From Jannaschia donghaensis (lineage in GTDB: Bacteria > Pseudomonadota > Alphaproteobacteria > Rhodobacterales > Rhodobacteraceae): DNA of 35,531 bases. The translations under genes and the position numbers were made by a program. The stretch is from the NCBI RefSeq assembly GCF_001403795.1, contig NZ_CXSU01000011.1, positions 365,392 through 400,922 of the forward strand. The letters run 5' to 3'. Below, piece after piece: positions 26,433 to 35,002 of the stretch. The notes beneath the pieces are model-generated. The model was given only the letters and a program-made list of their open reading frames with translations, was not told where the DNA came from and searched no databases. The number at the start of each line of letters is the position of its first letter. Position 1 is the first letter of the stretch.

Positions 26433-27159
26433 CGCGGGCGAGAATCAGCACGCTGATTCGGGCGGCGCCGGCTTGGCGCAATGCATCGGCGCAGGCGGCC
26501 AATGTGGCCCCGGACGTCATCACATCGTCGACCACGGCGACATGGCGTCCCGCGATGTCCGCACCGGGTGTCACGCTGATCGCATCCGCGATGTTGGCGA
26601 ACCGATCGGGGACGGAGCGGTGATCCTGGCTTAGCGTCTGGCGGTGGCGCGTCAGGGCCATCACGTCGCACGGGCCGCCGGTGCGCAGCGCCAGCGCCTT
26701 TGCCAGCAGCGCCGCCTGATTGTAGCGCCGCCGCAAAAGCCGCCAGCGGTGGACCGGGACGGGCACCAGAAGGGTGCGATCGGTCAGGATGTCGCGCGCA
26801 CGGCGGTGGATCCAGCGGGCGGCCCCGGTCGCCAGTTCGGTCCGGTCCCCGTGCTTGAACGACAGAACCAGACGGCGCCCCGTGCCCGCATAGGCCATCG
26901 CCGCGTGCCCCTCGTCCCATGGGCGCCCCAGCGTCAGGCAGTCGTCGCACCACATGCCGCCGTCGTCTTCGCCCGGCAGATTGGTGCCGCATAATTCGCA
27001 GCAGGCCCCCGACAGGAAGGGCGTATCGGCCCAGCAGGCCGGGCAGAGCGCGCCCTCCTCCTCGACCCGCGCGTCGCACATCAGGCAGGTCACGGGATAG
27101 AGGGCATCGCGCAGCACCGTGACGGCACGCGCGCCCACCCTTTGCAACGCAGCCTGCAT
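26416..27159 (-). CDS. comF: ComF family protein (double zinc ribbon, phosphoribosyltransferase-like)
   Basis: 247 residues; ATG 27159. The N-terminal double zinc ribbon has Cys25/Cys28/Cys39/Cys42 and Cys54/Cys57/Cys71/Cys74. A phosphoribosyltransferase-like domain follows, with the PRPP-loop VAVVDDVMTSGAT (about 208-220) and the LVPVPVHRWRLLRRRYNQA block. ComF aids DNA uptake in competent bacteria, probably with the ComFA helicase or PriA; in others the role is unknown. Only 17 bp separate this start from the divergent methyltransferase start, so its promoter must lie within that neighbouring gene or further upstream. Confidence 0.93.
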   Translation of the reverse strand: MQAALQRVGARAVTVLRDALYPVTCLMCDARVEEEGALCPACWADTPFLSGACCELCGTNLPGEDDGGMWCDDCLTLGRPWDEGHAAMAYAGTGRRLVLSFKHGDRTELATGAARWIHRRARDILTDRTLLVPVPVHRWRLLRRRYNQAALLAKALALRTGGPCDVMALTRHRQTLSQDHRSVPDRFANIADAISVTPGADIAGRHVAVVDDVMTSGATLAACADALRQAGAARISVLILARVAKDR

Positions 27160-27176
27160 GACCTAACTCCCCCTTC

Positions 27177-28001
27177 ATGTCGCAACCGACCCTGACCGAC
27201 CAAGATGCTCTGATGCGGCACCGCGCCCGCGCGGACGGATCCGCGTGGTTCCTGCACGAGCTGGCGATCGACGAAGTTCAGGAAAGACTCAAAGACGTTA
27301 ACAGAACCTTTACGGACGCGGCGGTGATCACGGGGCATCCCGACGTCTGGTCGGATGCGGTGCCCGGCGCGACCATGATCGGAGCCGCGGATACGCTGCC
27401 GTTGGGCCAAGGGGCGCACGACGTGATCGTTCACGCGATGTGCCTGCATTGGGCCGACGATCCAGTGGGTCAGTTGATCCAATGCCGTCGCGCGCTGCGC
27501 GAGGACGGGCTTCTGCTGGTCGCCACGCTGGGCGGCGAGACCCTGACGGAGCTTCGCGCCGCGCTGGGCCAAGCCGAAACGGAGATCATGGGGGGGCTGT
27601 CCCCCCGCGTGGCCCCGATGGGTGAAATCCGCGATCTGGGCGCCCTGCTGGGCCGCGCGGGGCTGGCGCTGCCGGTTGCCGATCGCTTGCCGATCACCGT
27701 CCGCTACCGCGATATCGCGCATCTAACGCGCGATCTGCGCGCCATGGGCGAGACGAATGCCCTGGCCGCGCGTCATCGCCGCACCCCCCCGCGCGATCTT
27801 TTCAAGGTGGCCAACCGCCTCTATCGTGCGGCCTTCCCCGACGGGGACGGTATTCGCGCGACCTTCGAAACGGTGTTCCTGACGGGCTGGGCCCCCAGCG
27901 ACACCCAACAGAAACCCCTGCGTCCCGGATCGGCGCAGGCCCGCTTGGCGGATGCGCTGGGCGTGCCGGAACTGGGCGCAGACAAAGGACCGAACCGATG
28001 A
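27177..28001 (+). CDS. SAM-dependent methyltransferase-like protein, NDUFAF5-like
   Basis: 274 residues; ATG 27177. It lacks a clear GxGxG loop but has the HDVIVHAMCLHWADDPVGQL block, EDGLLLVATLGGETLTELRAAL and the PRVAPMGEIRDLGALLGRAG segment of the BioC-like/NDUFAF5 branch of class I methyltransferase folds. The N-terminal MRHRARADGSAWFLHELAIDEV region resembles NDUFAF5, which hydroxylates an arginine of a complex I subunit. A similar role in complex I assembly is possible here but inferred. The stop overlaps the start of hemH (ATGA). It is divergent from comF with a 17-bp gap. Confidence 0.8.
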   Translation: MSQPTLTDQDALMRHRARADGSAWFLHELAIDEVQERLKDVNRTFTDAAVITGHPDVWSDAVPGATMIGAADTLPLGQGAHDVIVHAMCLHWADDPVGQLIQCRRALREDGLLLVATLGGETLTELRAALGQAETEIMGGLSPRVAPMGEIRDLGALLGRAGLALPVADRLPITVRYRDIAHLTRDLRAMGETNALAARHRRTPPRDLFKVANRLYRAAFPDGDGIRATFETVFLTGWAPSDTQQKPLRPGSAQARLADALGVPELGADKGPNR

Positions 28002-29053
28002 AAGACGCAGGATTCCAGTCGTTGCCCCACGCGGGGCCAGATCACCCCAAGGTCCGGATGGGCAAGGTCGGGGTCCTGCTGGCGAACCTCGGGACGCCGG
28101 ACGGATACGACTATTGGTCGATGCGCCGCTACCTTTCGGAATTCCTGTCGGACCGCCGCGTCATCGATTACTCGCCGTTTCTCTGGCAGCCGCTGCTTCA
28201 GGGCGTGATTCTGACGTCGCGACCCTTCCGTTCGGGTGCGGCCTACAAGTCGATCTGGAATCACGAGGATGGGGAAAGCCCGCTGGCGACCATCACCAAG
28301 GCGCAGACCGCTGCGATCAAGGCGCGGATGCAAGCGACCTATGGCCCGGACGTGATGGTCGATTACTGCATGCGCTACGGCAACCCGTCGACCATTTCCA
28401 AGGTCGAGGAGATGCAGGCCGCCGGCTGCGACCGCATCGTGTTCTTCCCGCTTTATCCGCACTACGCCGGTGCCACGTCGGCCACTGCCATCGATCAATT
28501 CTACCGCGCGTTGATGAAGCTGACGTGGCAGCCGAACGCCCGGACGGTTGCGCCCTACTACAATGATGACCGCTATATCACCGCGCTCGCCGCTTCGATC
28601 CAGACTGCTTACGACGCGATGGATGTGGAACCGGATATTTTGGTGTGTTCATACCACGGGGTGCCCAAGCGGTATCTGATGCAGGGCGATCCGTACCATT
28701 GCCAGTGCCAGAAGACGACGCGCCTGCTGCGCGAGAAGCTGGGCTGGCCCGAGCACAAGATCAAGACGACCTTCCAGTCGAAGTTCGGCCCCGAGGAATG
28801 GCTGAAGCCGTACACCGTGGAGGAAGTCGCGCGCCTGGCCGAGGAAGACGGCAAGAAGAACATCGCCGTCTGCGCGCCCGCATTTTCGGCCGACTGCATC
28901 GAGACGCTCGAAGAGATCAACGAGGAAATCAAAGAGAGCTTCGAGGAGGCGGGCGGAGAGCATTTCCACTACATCCCCTGCCTGAACGATCAGCCGGCGC
29001 ATATCGACGCGCTCTGTTCGATCATCGACGACAACCTCAAAGGCTGGGTCTGA
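27998..29053 (+). CDS. hemH: ferrochelatase
   Basis: 351 residues, ATG 27998 in an ATGA overlap with the methyltransferase gene. It inserts Fe2+ into protoporphyrin IX, the last step of protoheme synthesis. GVLLANLGTPD near the N-terminus, FPLYPHYAGATSA, the metal-binding His in CSYHGVPKRY, and TFQSKFGPEEWLKPYT are all in place. The Glu of the SADCIETLEEI block is also present. The C-terminal cysteines do not form the CxxCxxxxC cluster seen in animal enzymes. Heme supply fits the nearby cytochrome bc1 genes, though they are not linked. A perfect terminator follows. Confidence 0.96.
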   Translation: MKDAGFQSLPHAGPDHPKVRMGKVGVLLANLGTPDGYDYWSMRRYLSEFLSDRRVIDYSPFLWQPLLQGVILTSRPFRSGAAYKSIWNHEDGESPLATITKAQTAAIKARMQATYGPDVMVDYCMRYGNPSTISKVEEMQAAGCDRIVFFPLYPHYAGATSATAIDQFYRALMKLTWQPNARTVAPYYNDDRYITALAASIQTAYDAMDVEPDILVCSYHGVPKRYLMQGDPYHCQCQKTTRLLREKLGWPEHKIKTTFQSKFGPEEWLKPYTVEEVARLAEEDGKKNIAVCAPAFSADCIETLEEINEEIKESFEEAGGEHFHYIPCLNDQPAHIDALCSIIDDNLKGWV

Positions 29054-29074
29054 CAAGGACCTTCCGACCATAAA

Positions 29075-29107
29075 AAAGCCCCGCGATCCTGGGATGCGCG
29101 GGGCTTT
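29075..29107. terminator. bidirectional intrinsic terminator after hemH
   Basis: Perfect 11-bp stem (AAAGCCCCGCG and CGCGGGGCTTT) with an 11-base loop. It is followed by TTTCTG on the plus strand and by T-rich TTTTTTATGG on the minus strand. It serves hemH and the convergent 42-residue gene. Confidence 0.9.
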
Positions 29108-29131
29108 CTGTTTCGTCGGGTTTCGGTGGGG

Positions 29132-29260
29132 TCAGGTGCTGATGAGGCGACCCGTGAAGATCCGTGCGCCGACGCGAACGCGGCACAGGCCATCGCTCAG
29201 CATCTCTTCAAGGCGACCCTGGATCGACAGGTAGTTTCCTATTTCGATTGTCTTGAGCAT
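29132..29260 (-). CDS. small conserved-looking protein, 42 residues, unknown
   Basis: 42 residues (MLKTIEIGNYLSIQGRLEEM ... RIFTGRLIST), ATG 29260. A strong ribosome binding site GGAGGA lies 6 bases upstream. The pattern IEIGNYLSIQG, VRVGARIFTGR suggests two to four beta strands, like a tiny barrel. I recall similar very short proteins in Rhodobacteraceae but cannot name a function. Within this strand it lies downstream of mutT (110-bp gap) and before a terminator, so it may be transcribed with the ppiC-argJ-mutT group or from its own promoter. Confidence 0.7.
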   Translation of the reverse strand: MLKTIEIGNYLSIQGRLEEMLSDGLCRVRVGARIFTGRLIST

Positions 29261-29370
29261 GCCGTTTCCTCCGTTGGCGCGCGTCGTGTATGTCTTTTTT
29301 AAGACGAAATCCGGCCGAGGAAAGCGGATTGTTTCAAACAGCTTAAAATTTCCGCACTTTTCCGTCCCGA

Positions 29371-29784
29371 TCAGAGCCAATCGCGCAAGATCGGAATGAG
29401 CGGGATGTCGGCGGGGGGCATTGGATAGTCTCGCATGTCCTTCGGGCGCACCCACTTCAGGGTTTGGCCTTCGCGCGCGATCGGCTGGCCCTGCCATTTG
29501 CGGCACACGAACAACGGCATCAGCAGGTGAAAATCGTCGTAGGTGTGGGATGCAAAAGTCAACGGGGCAAGGCAGCTGGCCCAGGTGTCGATGCCCAGCT
29601 CCTCCTGCAATTCACGGATGAGGGCGATTTCCGGGGTCTCGCCCGCTTCCACCTTGCCGCCGGGAAATTCCCACAGACCGGCCATGGATTTCCCTTCGGG
29701 GCGCCGCGCCAGAAGGACGCGCCCGTCGACGTCCACCAAAGCGACCGCCGAGACGAGGACCGAGCGCAGCGTCGTTTCCGTCAC
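29371..29784 (-). CDS. mutT: 8-oxo-dGTP diphosphatase (MutT, Nudix hydrolase)
   Basis: 137 residues, GTG start at 29784 in a GTGA overlap with the argJ stop, so it is translationally coupled. The full Nudix box is present at about 43-65 (G-x5-E-x7-REL-x-EE-x-GI). The VDGRVLLARRPEGK and GLWEFPGGKVE blocks fit MutT. The family removes 8-oxo-dGTP from the nucleotide pool. The next gene on this strand is the 42-residue small protein, 110 bp downstream. Confidence 0.92.
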   Translation of the reverse strand: MTETTLRSVLVSAVALVDVDGRVLLARRPEGKSMAGLWEFPGGKVEAGETPEIALIRELQEELGIDTWASCLAPLTFASHTYDDFHLLMPLFVCRKWQGQPIAREGQTLKWVRPKDMRDYPMPPADIPLIPILRDWL

Positions 29785-31121
29785 GACCGGTAATCTGCGT
29801 TGATCTCGATATAGCGATACGTCAAATCACACGTCCACATCCGGTCCGTCGCGGCCCCCAACCCCAGGTCCACCGACAGCAGGATCCGGTCGCGCTTCAT
29901 GTAGCTGGCCCCCGCGTCTTCCGTATATCCGGCGCTGCGCTGGCCACCTTCGGCGACCACGATATCCCCGAACCGAATGGTCAGCTTGTCCCGGTCGGCC
30001 CGCGCGCCCGATTTGCCCACGGCCATGACGACGCGGCCCCAGTTCGGGTCCTCCCCTGCGATGGCCGTCTTGACCAAGGGGGAGTTCGCGATGGCCGAGG
30101 CGACGCGGCGGGCGTCCAGCGTGTTGGCTGCCCCCGTAACCTCCACTTCGATCAATTTGGTCGCACCTTCGCCGTCCATCGCCAGTTGCAGCGCCAGATC
30201 GTGCAGCACCGCATGAAGGGCGGCCTTGAAATCTTTGCCCGCTTTCGTGCGCGCCGACGGTATTTCCGCGTTTCCGGCTTGACCCGTCGCCGCGACGATC
30301 AGCGTATCGGAGGTGGAGGTGTCACTGTCCACGGTGACCGCGTTGAAGGTCGATGTCGTCAGGTCCGACAGCATCGTCTGCAACGCGCGATCTGCGATCT
30401 TTGCATCGGTGAATACATAGGCCAGCATCGTCGCCATGTCGGGCGCGATCATGCCCGATCCCTTGGCGATCCCGGCCAGCGTGACGGTCGTGCCGTCCAG
30501 ATCCACCGTGCGGGTGGTCCCCTTTGGGAAGGTGTCCGTCGTCATGATGGCGTGGGCGGCACGGTCCATCTTGCCCGCGTCCAGCTTGGTCGCCATCCGG
30601 TCAAGGACGGCGGTGATGCGGTCGTGGGCCAGCGGCTCCCCGATGACGCCGGTCGAGGAGGTCAGCACGCGGGAGGCGGGCAACCCCAACGCGTGGCTGA
30701 CACCCGTGCAGATCGCGTCGACCGACGCATCGCCCGCCGCACCGGTAAAGGCGTTGGAATTGCCCGAATTGACCAGGATGGCCCAGCCGCCCGACGCGCC
30801 GCGCTTCTTGAGCTTGGCCTGGCAATCGCGCACCGCCGCCGACCGCGTCGACGAGGTGGTGAAGACACCGGCCACCGCCGATCCAGCGGCGATTTCGGCC
30901 AGCATGACGTCGGTGCGGCCCTTGTATTTGACGCCCGCCTTCGCGGTCGCGAAGCGGACGCCGTCGATTGCGGACAGGTCGGGAAAGTCAGGCGCCAGAG
31001 GAGAGACGAGCGGGCCTTTCGGTCCCGCGATCTGCGCCTCCAGCTCCGCGATGCGGGCGCGGAGCTCCTTTTTCTTGGTCCCCTTACCCTTTTTCTTGTC
31101 GCCTTTCCCGCCCTTGCCCAT
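29781..31121 (-). CDS. argJ: bifunctional ornithine acetyltransferase/N-acetylglutamate synthase
   Basis: 446 residues; ATG 31121 is chosen over the GTG just before it. ArgJ transfers acetyl from N-acetylornithine to glutamate in arginine synthesis. The autoprocessing site ATML is intact, with Thr231 as the new N-terminal nucleophile of the beta chain. LVNSGNSNAFTG, VLTSSTGVIGEPL and GEDPNWGRVVMAVGKSG are conserved blocks. The first ~35 residues are unusual: a Gly/Lys-rich stretch (MGKGGKGDKKKGKGTKKK), then a short coiled-coil-like KELRARIAELEAQIAG, ahead of the usual SPLAPDFPDLSAIDGVRFAT start. mutT overlaps its end; ppiC lies 4 bp upstream. Confidence 0.95.
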   Translation of the reverse strand: MGKGGKGDKKKGKGTKKKELRARIAELEAQIAGPKGPLVSPLAPDFPDLSAIDGVRFATAKAGVKYKGRTDVMLAEIAAGSAVAGVFTTSSTRSAAVRDCQAKLKKRGASGGWAILVNSGNSNAFTGAAGDASVDAICTGVSHALGLPASRVLTSSTGVIGEPLAHDRITAVLDRMATKLDAGKMDRAAHAIMTTDTFPKGTTRTVDLDGTTVTLAGIAKGSGMIAPDMATMLAYVFTDAKIADRALQTMLSDLTTSTFNAVTVDSDTSTSDTLIVAATGQAGNAEIPSARTKAGKDFKAALHAVLHDLALQLAMDGEGATKLIEVEVTGAANTLDARRVASAIANSPLVKTAIAGEDPNWGRVVMAVGKSGARADRDKLTIRFGDIVVAEGGQRSAGYTEDAGASYMKRDRILLSVDLGLGAATDRMWTCDLTYRYIEINADYRS

Positions 31122-31125
31122 CACG

Positions 31126-31962
31126 TCACTCCGACAGAAGGTCTTGGTCGCGGATCAGCGCGGGGTCGATCTCCACCTCGGTCCGGGTCACGTCGGCCGC
31201 TTCGGTCAATGCGTCCAGCGCGGCCGCGACGGCGGCCTGTTGTACCTGGGGTTCGATCTCGGCGCGGACCTGTTCCAGACCGGGGACTTCCTGCTGACGC
31301 GTCTCGTTGAGTTTGATGACATGCCAGCCGAACTGGGTCTGCACGGGCGCGGATACCGCCCCGGCCTCCAGGTCCGTCACGGCCTGCTCGAATTCCGGCA
31401 CCATCATCCCCGGCCCGAACCAGCCCAGCTGACCGCCGTTGGGGCCCGACGGCCCGGTCGATTCCGCGCGCGCCAGGTCGGCGAAGTCGGCTCCGCCTTC
31501 CAATGCGGACACCAGCTCCAACGCCTCCTCCTCGGTTTCGACCAGAATGTGGCTGGCATTGAATTCCGGCGCGGCTTCGGCGTCGCCGTAGGCGGCCTCA
31601 TAGGCGGCCTGGACCGCGGCCTCGTCGATCGGCTGCGACGACAGACGATCGATTTCCTGGCCGGCGATGAAGGCGCGGGTTTCGTTCTCCAGCCCGATCT
31701 CGATCGCTTTCGTGCGCTCGGTCGCATCGGCCAGCACCTGTTGCTGGATGATCTGGTCGACCATGCCGTCGAACAGCGTCTCGTCGGGCAGTTGCAGGTA
31801 TTCCTGCGGCAATCGGCTGCGCAGGGCGATGACATGGCCCAGCGTGATGTCGGTGCCGTTGACCGTCGCCAAAACGGTATCGGCCGTCACGGCGGTGTGG
31901 CCGTCGGCAAAGGCCGGGGCGGTCAGTGCAAGGGCCGCGGCCCCGATCAGAAGGTGTTTCAT
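31126..31962 (-). CDS. periplasmic peptidylprolyl isomerase (parvulin type)
   Basis: 278 residues; ATG 31962 with AAGGAC 6 bases upstream. A signal peptide (MKHLLIGAAALALTAPAFADG) directs it to the periplasm. The N-terminal helical part is SurA/PrsA-like. The parvulin domain is about 130-225 (FNASHILVETEEEALEL, DFADLARAESTGPSGPNGGQLGWFGPG, VSAPVQTQFGWHVIKL). It catalyses cis-trans isomerisation of Xaa-Pro bonds and helps fold exported proteins. It is divergent from secA, with which it shares an export theme, and is followed by argJ. Confidence 0.93.
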   Translation of the reverse strand: MKHLLIGAAALALTAPAFADGHTAVTADTVLATVNGTDITLGHVIALRSRLPQEYLQLPDETLFDGMVDQIIQQQVLADATERTKAIEIGLENETRAFIAGQEIDRLSSQPIDEAAVQAAYEAAYGDAEAAPEFNASHILVETEEEALELVSALEGGADFADLARAESTGPSGPNGGQLGWFGPGMMVPEFEQAVTDLEAGAVSAPVQTQFGWHVIKLNETRQQEVPGLEQVRAEIEPQVQQAAVAAALDALTEAADVTRTEVEIDPALIRDQDLLSE

Positions 31963-32019
31963 TGCAGGTCCTTTCAGGCCACGTGGCCCTTTGTTTCGAG
32001 GCGTCCCAAGGGGCGTTCG

Positions 32020-32048
32020 TTGACACCCGTGGGGGCGGGTCTTAAGTG
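32020..32048 (+). promoter_or_regulatory. promoter candidate for secA
   Basis: A consensus -35 TTGACA at 32020-32025, a 17-bp spacer, and a poor -10 (TAAGTG, 32043-32048). It gives a leader of about 90 nt to the secA ATG. It lies between divergent ppiC and secA. Confidence 0.45.
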
Positions 32049-32145
32049 CGATGAAGATTGATTTTCACCGCGCCCGCCCGTGATTTCCCCTTGTGTCTAT
32101 GGGGCCATGACACGGTGGGCAAGGGCGCGAGAGACGGGACGAAAC

Positions 32146-34851
32146 ATGCTTGGACTTGGTGCAATCGCGAAGAAGGTGTTCGGCACGCCAAACGACCGCA
32201 AGGTCAAGGCGACGCTGAAGACCGTCGAACGGATCAATGCGCTGGAGCCGGAGTTCGCCGCCCTGTCCGACGACGGCATAAAGGAGCGGACACGAGCGCT
32301 GTCCGTCCGTGCGAAAAATGGCGAGTCGCTGGACGATCTGCTGCCCGAAGCCTTTGCCAACTGCCGCGAAGCGGCCCGGCGCGCGCTGGGCCTAAGGGCG
32401 TTCGACACGCAGCTTCTGGGCGGGATCTTCCTGCACGAAGGTAACATCTCCGAGATGAAGACAGGCGAGGGCAAGCCCCTGGTCGCGACCTTCCCCGCCT
32501 ATCTGAATGCGCTGTCGGGCAAGGGCGTGCATGTCGTCACCGTCAACGATTATCTGGCGCGGCGCGACGCGGAATGGATGGCCAAGGTCTATTCTGCGCT
32601 GGGCCTGACCACCGGCGTCGTCGTCCCGCAGCAGCCCGACGACGAAAAGCGTGCCGCCTACAAGGCCGACATCACCTATGCCACCAACAACGAGTTGGGG
32701 TTCGACTATCTGCGCGACAATATGCGCTCCTCTAAGGAAGACATGGCGCAGCGCGGGCACAACTATGCTATCGTGGACGAGGTGGATTCCATCCTGATCG
32801 ACGAGGCGCGCACGCCGCTCATCATTTCCGGCCCGTCCGAGGATCGCAGCGACCTCTATACCCGCGTCGACCGCCTGATCCCCGAGATCCAGGACGATTA
32901 CTTTACCAAGGATGAGAAGCAGCGGTCGGTGAATTTCACCGACGAAGGCAACGAATGGCTGGAGGAGCGTCTGCTGACCGCCGGCATCCTGCCCGAGGGT
33001 CAGTCGCTCTACGATCCGGAATCGACCACCATCGTCCATCACGTCAACCAGGGTCTGCGCGCGCACAAACTTTTCATTAAGGATCAGCATTACATCGTGC
33101 GCGGCGATGATGTCGTCCTGATCGACGAATTCACCGGCCGCATGATGGCCGGCCGCCGCCTGTCCGACGGTCTGCATCAGGCGATCGAGGCCAAGGAAGG
33201 TGTATCGATCCAGCCCGAGAACGTCACCCTCGCTTCGGTGACGTTCCAGAACTACTTCCGCCTTTACGACAAGTTGTCGGGCATGACCGGCACGGCGACG
33301 ACGGAGGCCGAGGAATTCGCCTCGATCTATGGTCTGGGCGTGGTCGAGGTTCCGACGAACCGGCCCATCGCACGCGCGGACGAGCACGATCAGGTCTATC
33401 GCACCGGCAAGGAAAAGTACCAGGCCGTCGTCGACGAGATCCGCAAGGCGCACGACAGCGGTCAGCCCGTTCTGGTCGGCACGACGTCCATCGAAAAGTC
33501 CGAGATGCTGTCACAGCTTCTGACGGCGGCCGAAATTCCGCACAACGTTCTCAACGCCCGCCAGCACGAGCAAGAGGCACAGATCGTCGCAGACGCCGGC
33601 AAGTTCGGCGCCGTGACGATCGCCACGAACATGGCCGGGCGCGGCACCGACATCAAACTGGGCGGCAACGTCGAGTTCCAGATCATGGAAGCCATCGCCG
33701 CCGACCCCGAAGCCGACCCGGATGAGATCCGCACGCGCATCGAGGCCGAGCAGGCGGAGGCCGAGAAGAAGGTCAAGGACGCGGGCGGTCTGTTCGTGCT
33801 GGCGACCGAACGGCACGAAAGCCGCCGCATCGACAATCAGCTGCGTGGCCGGTCGGGGCGCCAGGGCGATCCGGGCCGGTCGGTGTTCTTTCTGTCGCTG
33901 GACGACGACCTGATGCGGATCTTCGGGTCCGAACGGCTGGAAAAAGTGCTCAACACGCTGGGCATGAAGGACGGCGAGGCGATCGTGCACCCATGGGTGA
34001 ACAAGTCGCTGGAGCGCGCGCAGGCCAAGGTCGAAGGGCGCAACTTCGACATGCGCAAGCAGCTGCTGAAATTCGACGACGTGATGAACGATCAGCGCAA
34101 GGCCGTGTTCGAGCAGCGCCTGGAAATCATGGACGCCGAGGACATCGGAGAGATCGCCGAGGACATGCGCCAGCAGGTGATCGATGATCTGGTCGACGAA
34201 TACCTGCCGCCCAGATCCTATGCCGACCAGTGGGACGCAACCGGCCTCTATGCCGCGGTGATCGAGATCCTAAATGTCGATGCGCCGGTCCTGGAATGGG
34301 CCGAGGAGGATGGCGTCGATCAGGAAATCGTGCGCGAACGCCTGTACGAGGCCGCCGACAAGCTGGCCGCCGAGAAGCTGGATGCCTTCGGCGAGGAACA
34401 GATGCGCCAGATCGAAAAGCAGTTCCTGCTTCAGACGATCGACGGCAAGTGGCGCGAACATCTTCTGACGTTGGAGCATCTGCGGTCTGTCGTGGGCTTC
34501 CGCGGTTATGCGCAGCGCGATCCTCTCAACGAATACAAGACCGAAGGCTTTCAGCTGTTCGAGACGATGCTCGACTCCCTGCGTGTGGAAGTGACCCGGA
34601 AACTCGCCAAGGTCCGCCCCCTGTCCGAGGAGGAGCGTCAACAGATGATGGATCAGATCGTCGCACAGCAGCGCGCGGTTGCCGATGCGACGCAGACATC
34701 TTCCGGTCCTGCGGTGCCCGGCGGCGACAGCTTCGCGGCGTCCCCCGGTTTCGTGGAAAGCGATCCGACGACCTGGGGCGACCCGGCCCGGAACGACCCC
34801 TGTCCCTGCGGATCGGGCAAGAAATTCAAGCATTGCCACGGCGCGTTCTGA
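32146..34851 (+). CDS. secA: preprotein translocase ATPase SecA, Walker A Thr replaced by Pro
   Basis: 901 residues; ATG 32146 ([13 protein letters not shown]), as in Rhodobacter SecA. It drives preprotein export through SecYEG by ATP hydrolysis. Walker [19 protein letters not shown], the [10 protein letters not shown] block, [16 protein letters not shown] and [12 protein letters not shown] are intact. The C-terminal SEC-C zinc motif [14 protein letters not shown] is present. In Walker A, the usual TGEGKT reads TGEGKP: Pro111 (CCC, 32476-32478) follows Lys110. The Thr here coordinates the nucleotide-bound Mg2+, so this is a severe change if real. A single A to C base change would explain it, so a sequencing or assembly error must be considered. 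The gene otherwise has no frameshift or truncation. Confidence 0.95.
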   Translation: MLGLGAIAKKVFGTPNDRKVKATLKTVERINALEPEFAALSDDGIKERTRALSVRAKNGESLDDLLPEAFANCREAARRALGLRAFDTQLLGGIFLHEGNISEMKTGEGKPLVATFPAYLNALSGKGVHVVTVNDYLARRDAEWMAKVYSALGLTTGVVVPQQPDDEKRAAYKADITYATNNELGFDYLRDNMRSSKEDMAQRGHNYAIVDEVDSILIDEARTPLIISGPSEDRSDLYTRVDRLIPEIQDDYFTKDEKQRSVNFTDEGNEWLEERLLTAGILPEGQSLYDPESTTIVHHVNQGLRAHKLFIKDQHYIVRGDDVVLIDEFTGRMMAGRRLSDGLHQAIEAKEGVSIQPENVTLASVTFQNYFRLYDKLSGMTGTATTEAEEFASIYGLGVVEVPTNRPIARADEHDQVYRTGKEKYQAVVDEIRKAHDSGQPVLVGTTSIEKSEMLSQLLTAAEIPHNVLNARQHEQEAQIVADAGKFGAVTIATNMAGRGTDIKLGGNVEFQIMEAIAADPEADPDEIRTRIEAEQAEAEKKVKDAGGLFVLATERHESRRIDNQLRGRSGRQGDPGRSVFFLSLDDDLMRIFGSERLEKVLNTLGMKDGEAIVHPWVNKSLERAQAKVEGRNFDMRKQLLKFDDVMNDQRKAVFEQRLEIMDAEDIGEIAEDMRQQVIDDLVDEYLPPRSYADQWDATGLYAAVIEILNVDAPVLEWAEEDGVDQEIVRERLYEAADKLAAEKLDAFGEEQMRQIEKQFLLQTIDGKWREHLLTLEHLRSVVGFRGYAQRDPLNEYKTEGFQLFETMLDSLRVEVTRKLAKVRPLSEEERQQMMDQIVAQQRAVADATQTSSGPAVPGGDSFAASPGFVESDPTTWGDPARNDPCPCGSGKKFKHCHGAF

Positions 34852-34867
34852 CCGGCGATTGACAAGG

Positions 34868-34893
34868 GTCGCCCCGGTTTCCGCCGGGGCGAC
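34868..34893 (+). terminator. hairpin after secA
   Basis: GTCGCCCCGG, loop TTTCCG, CCGGGGCGAC: a perfect 10-bp GC-rich stem beginning 17 bp after the secA stop. There is no T-tract, so it may act as an mRNA 3' end or a weak terminator. The rest of the 150-bp gap to the next gene holds a palindrome TTGAATTCAA (34905-34914) and no clear promoter. Confidence 0.6.
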
Positions 34894-35002
34894 AATAGTC
34901 GAACTTGAATTCAATCGTCGCCGAATGGCGCGATACTTTCCCTACAATCGCCCGATTCCGACGTCATCCCCTCGGCAACGCCACGTTTCCTAGGATCGAT
35001 CG

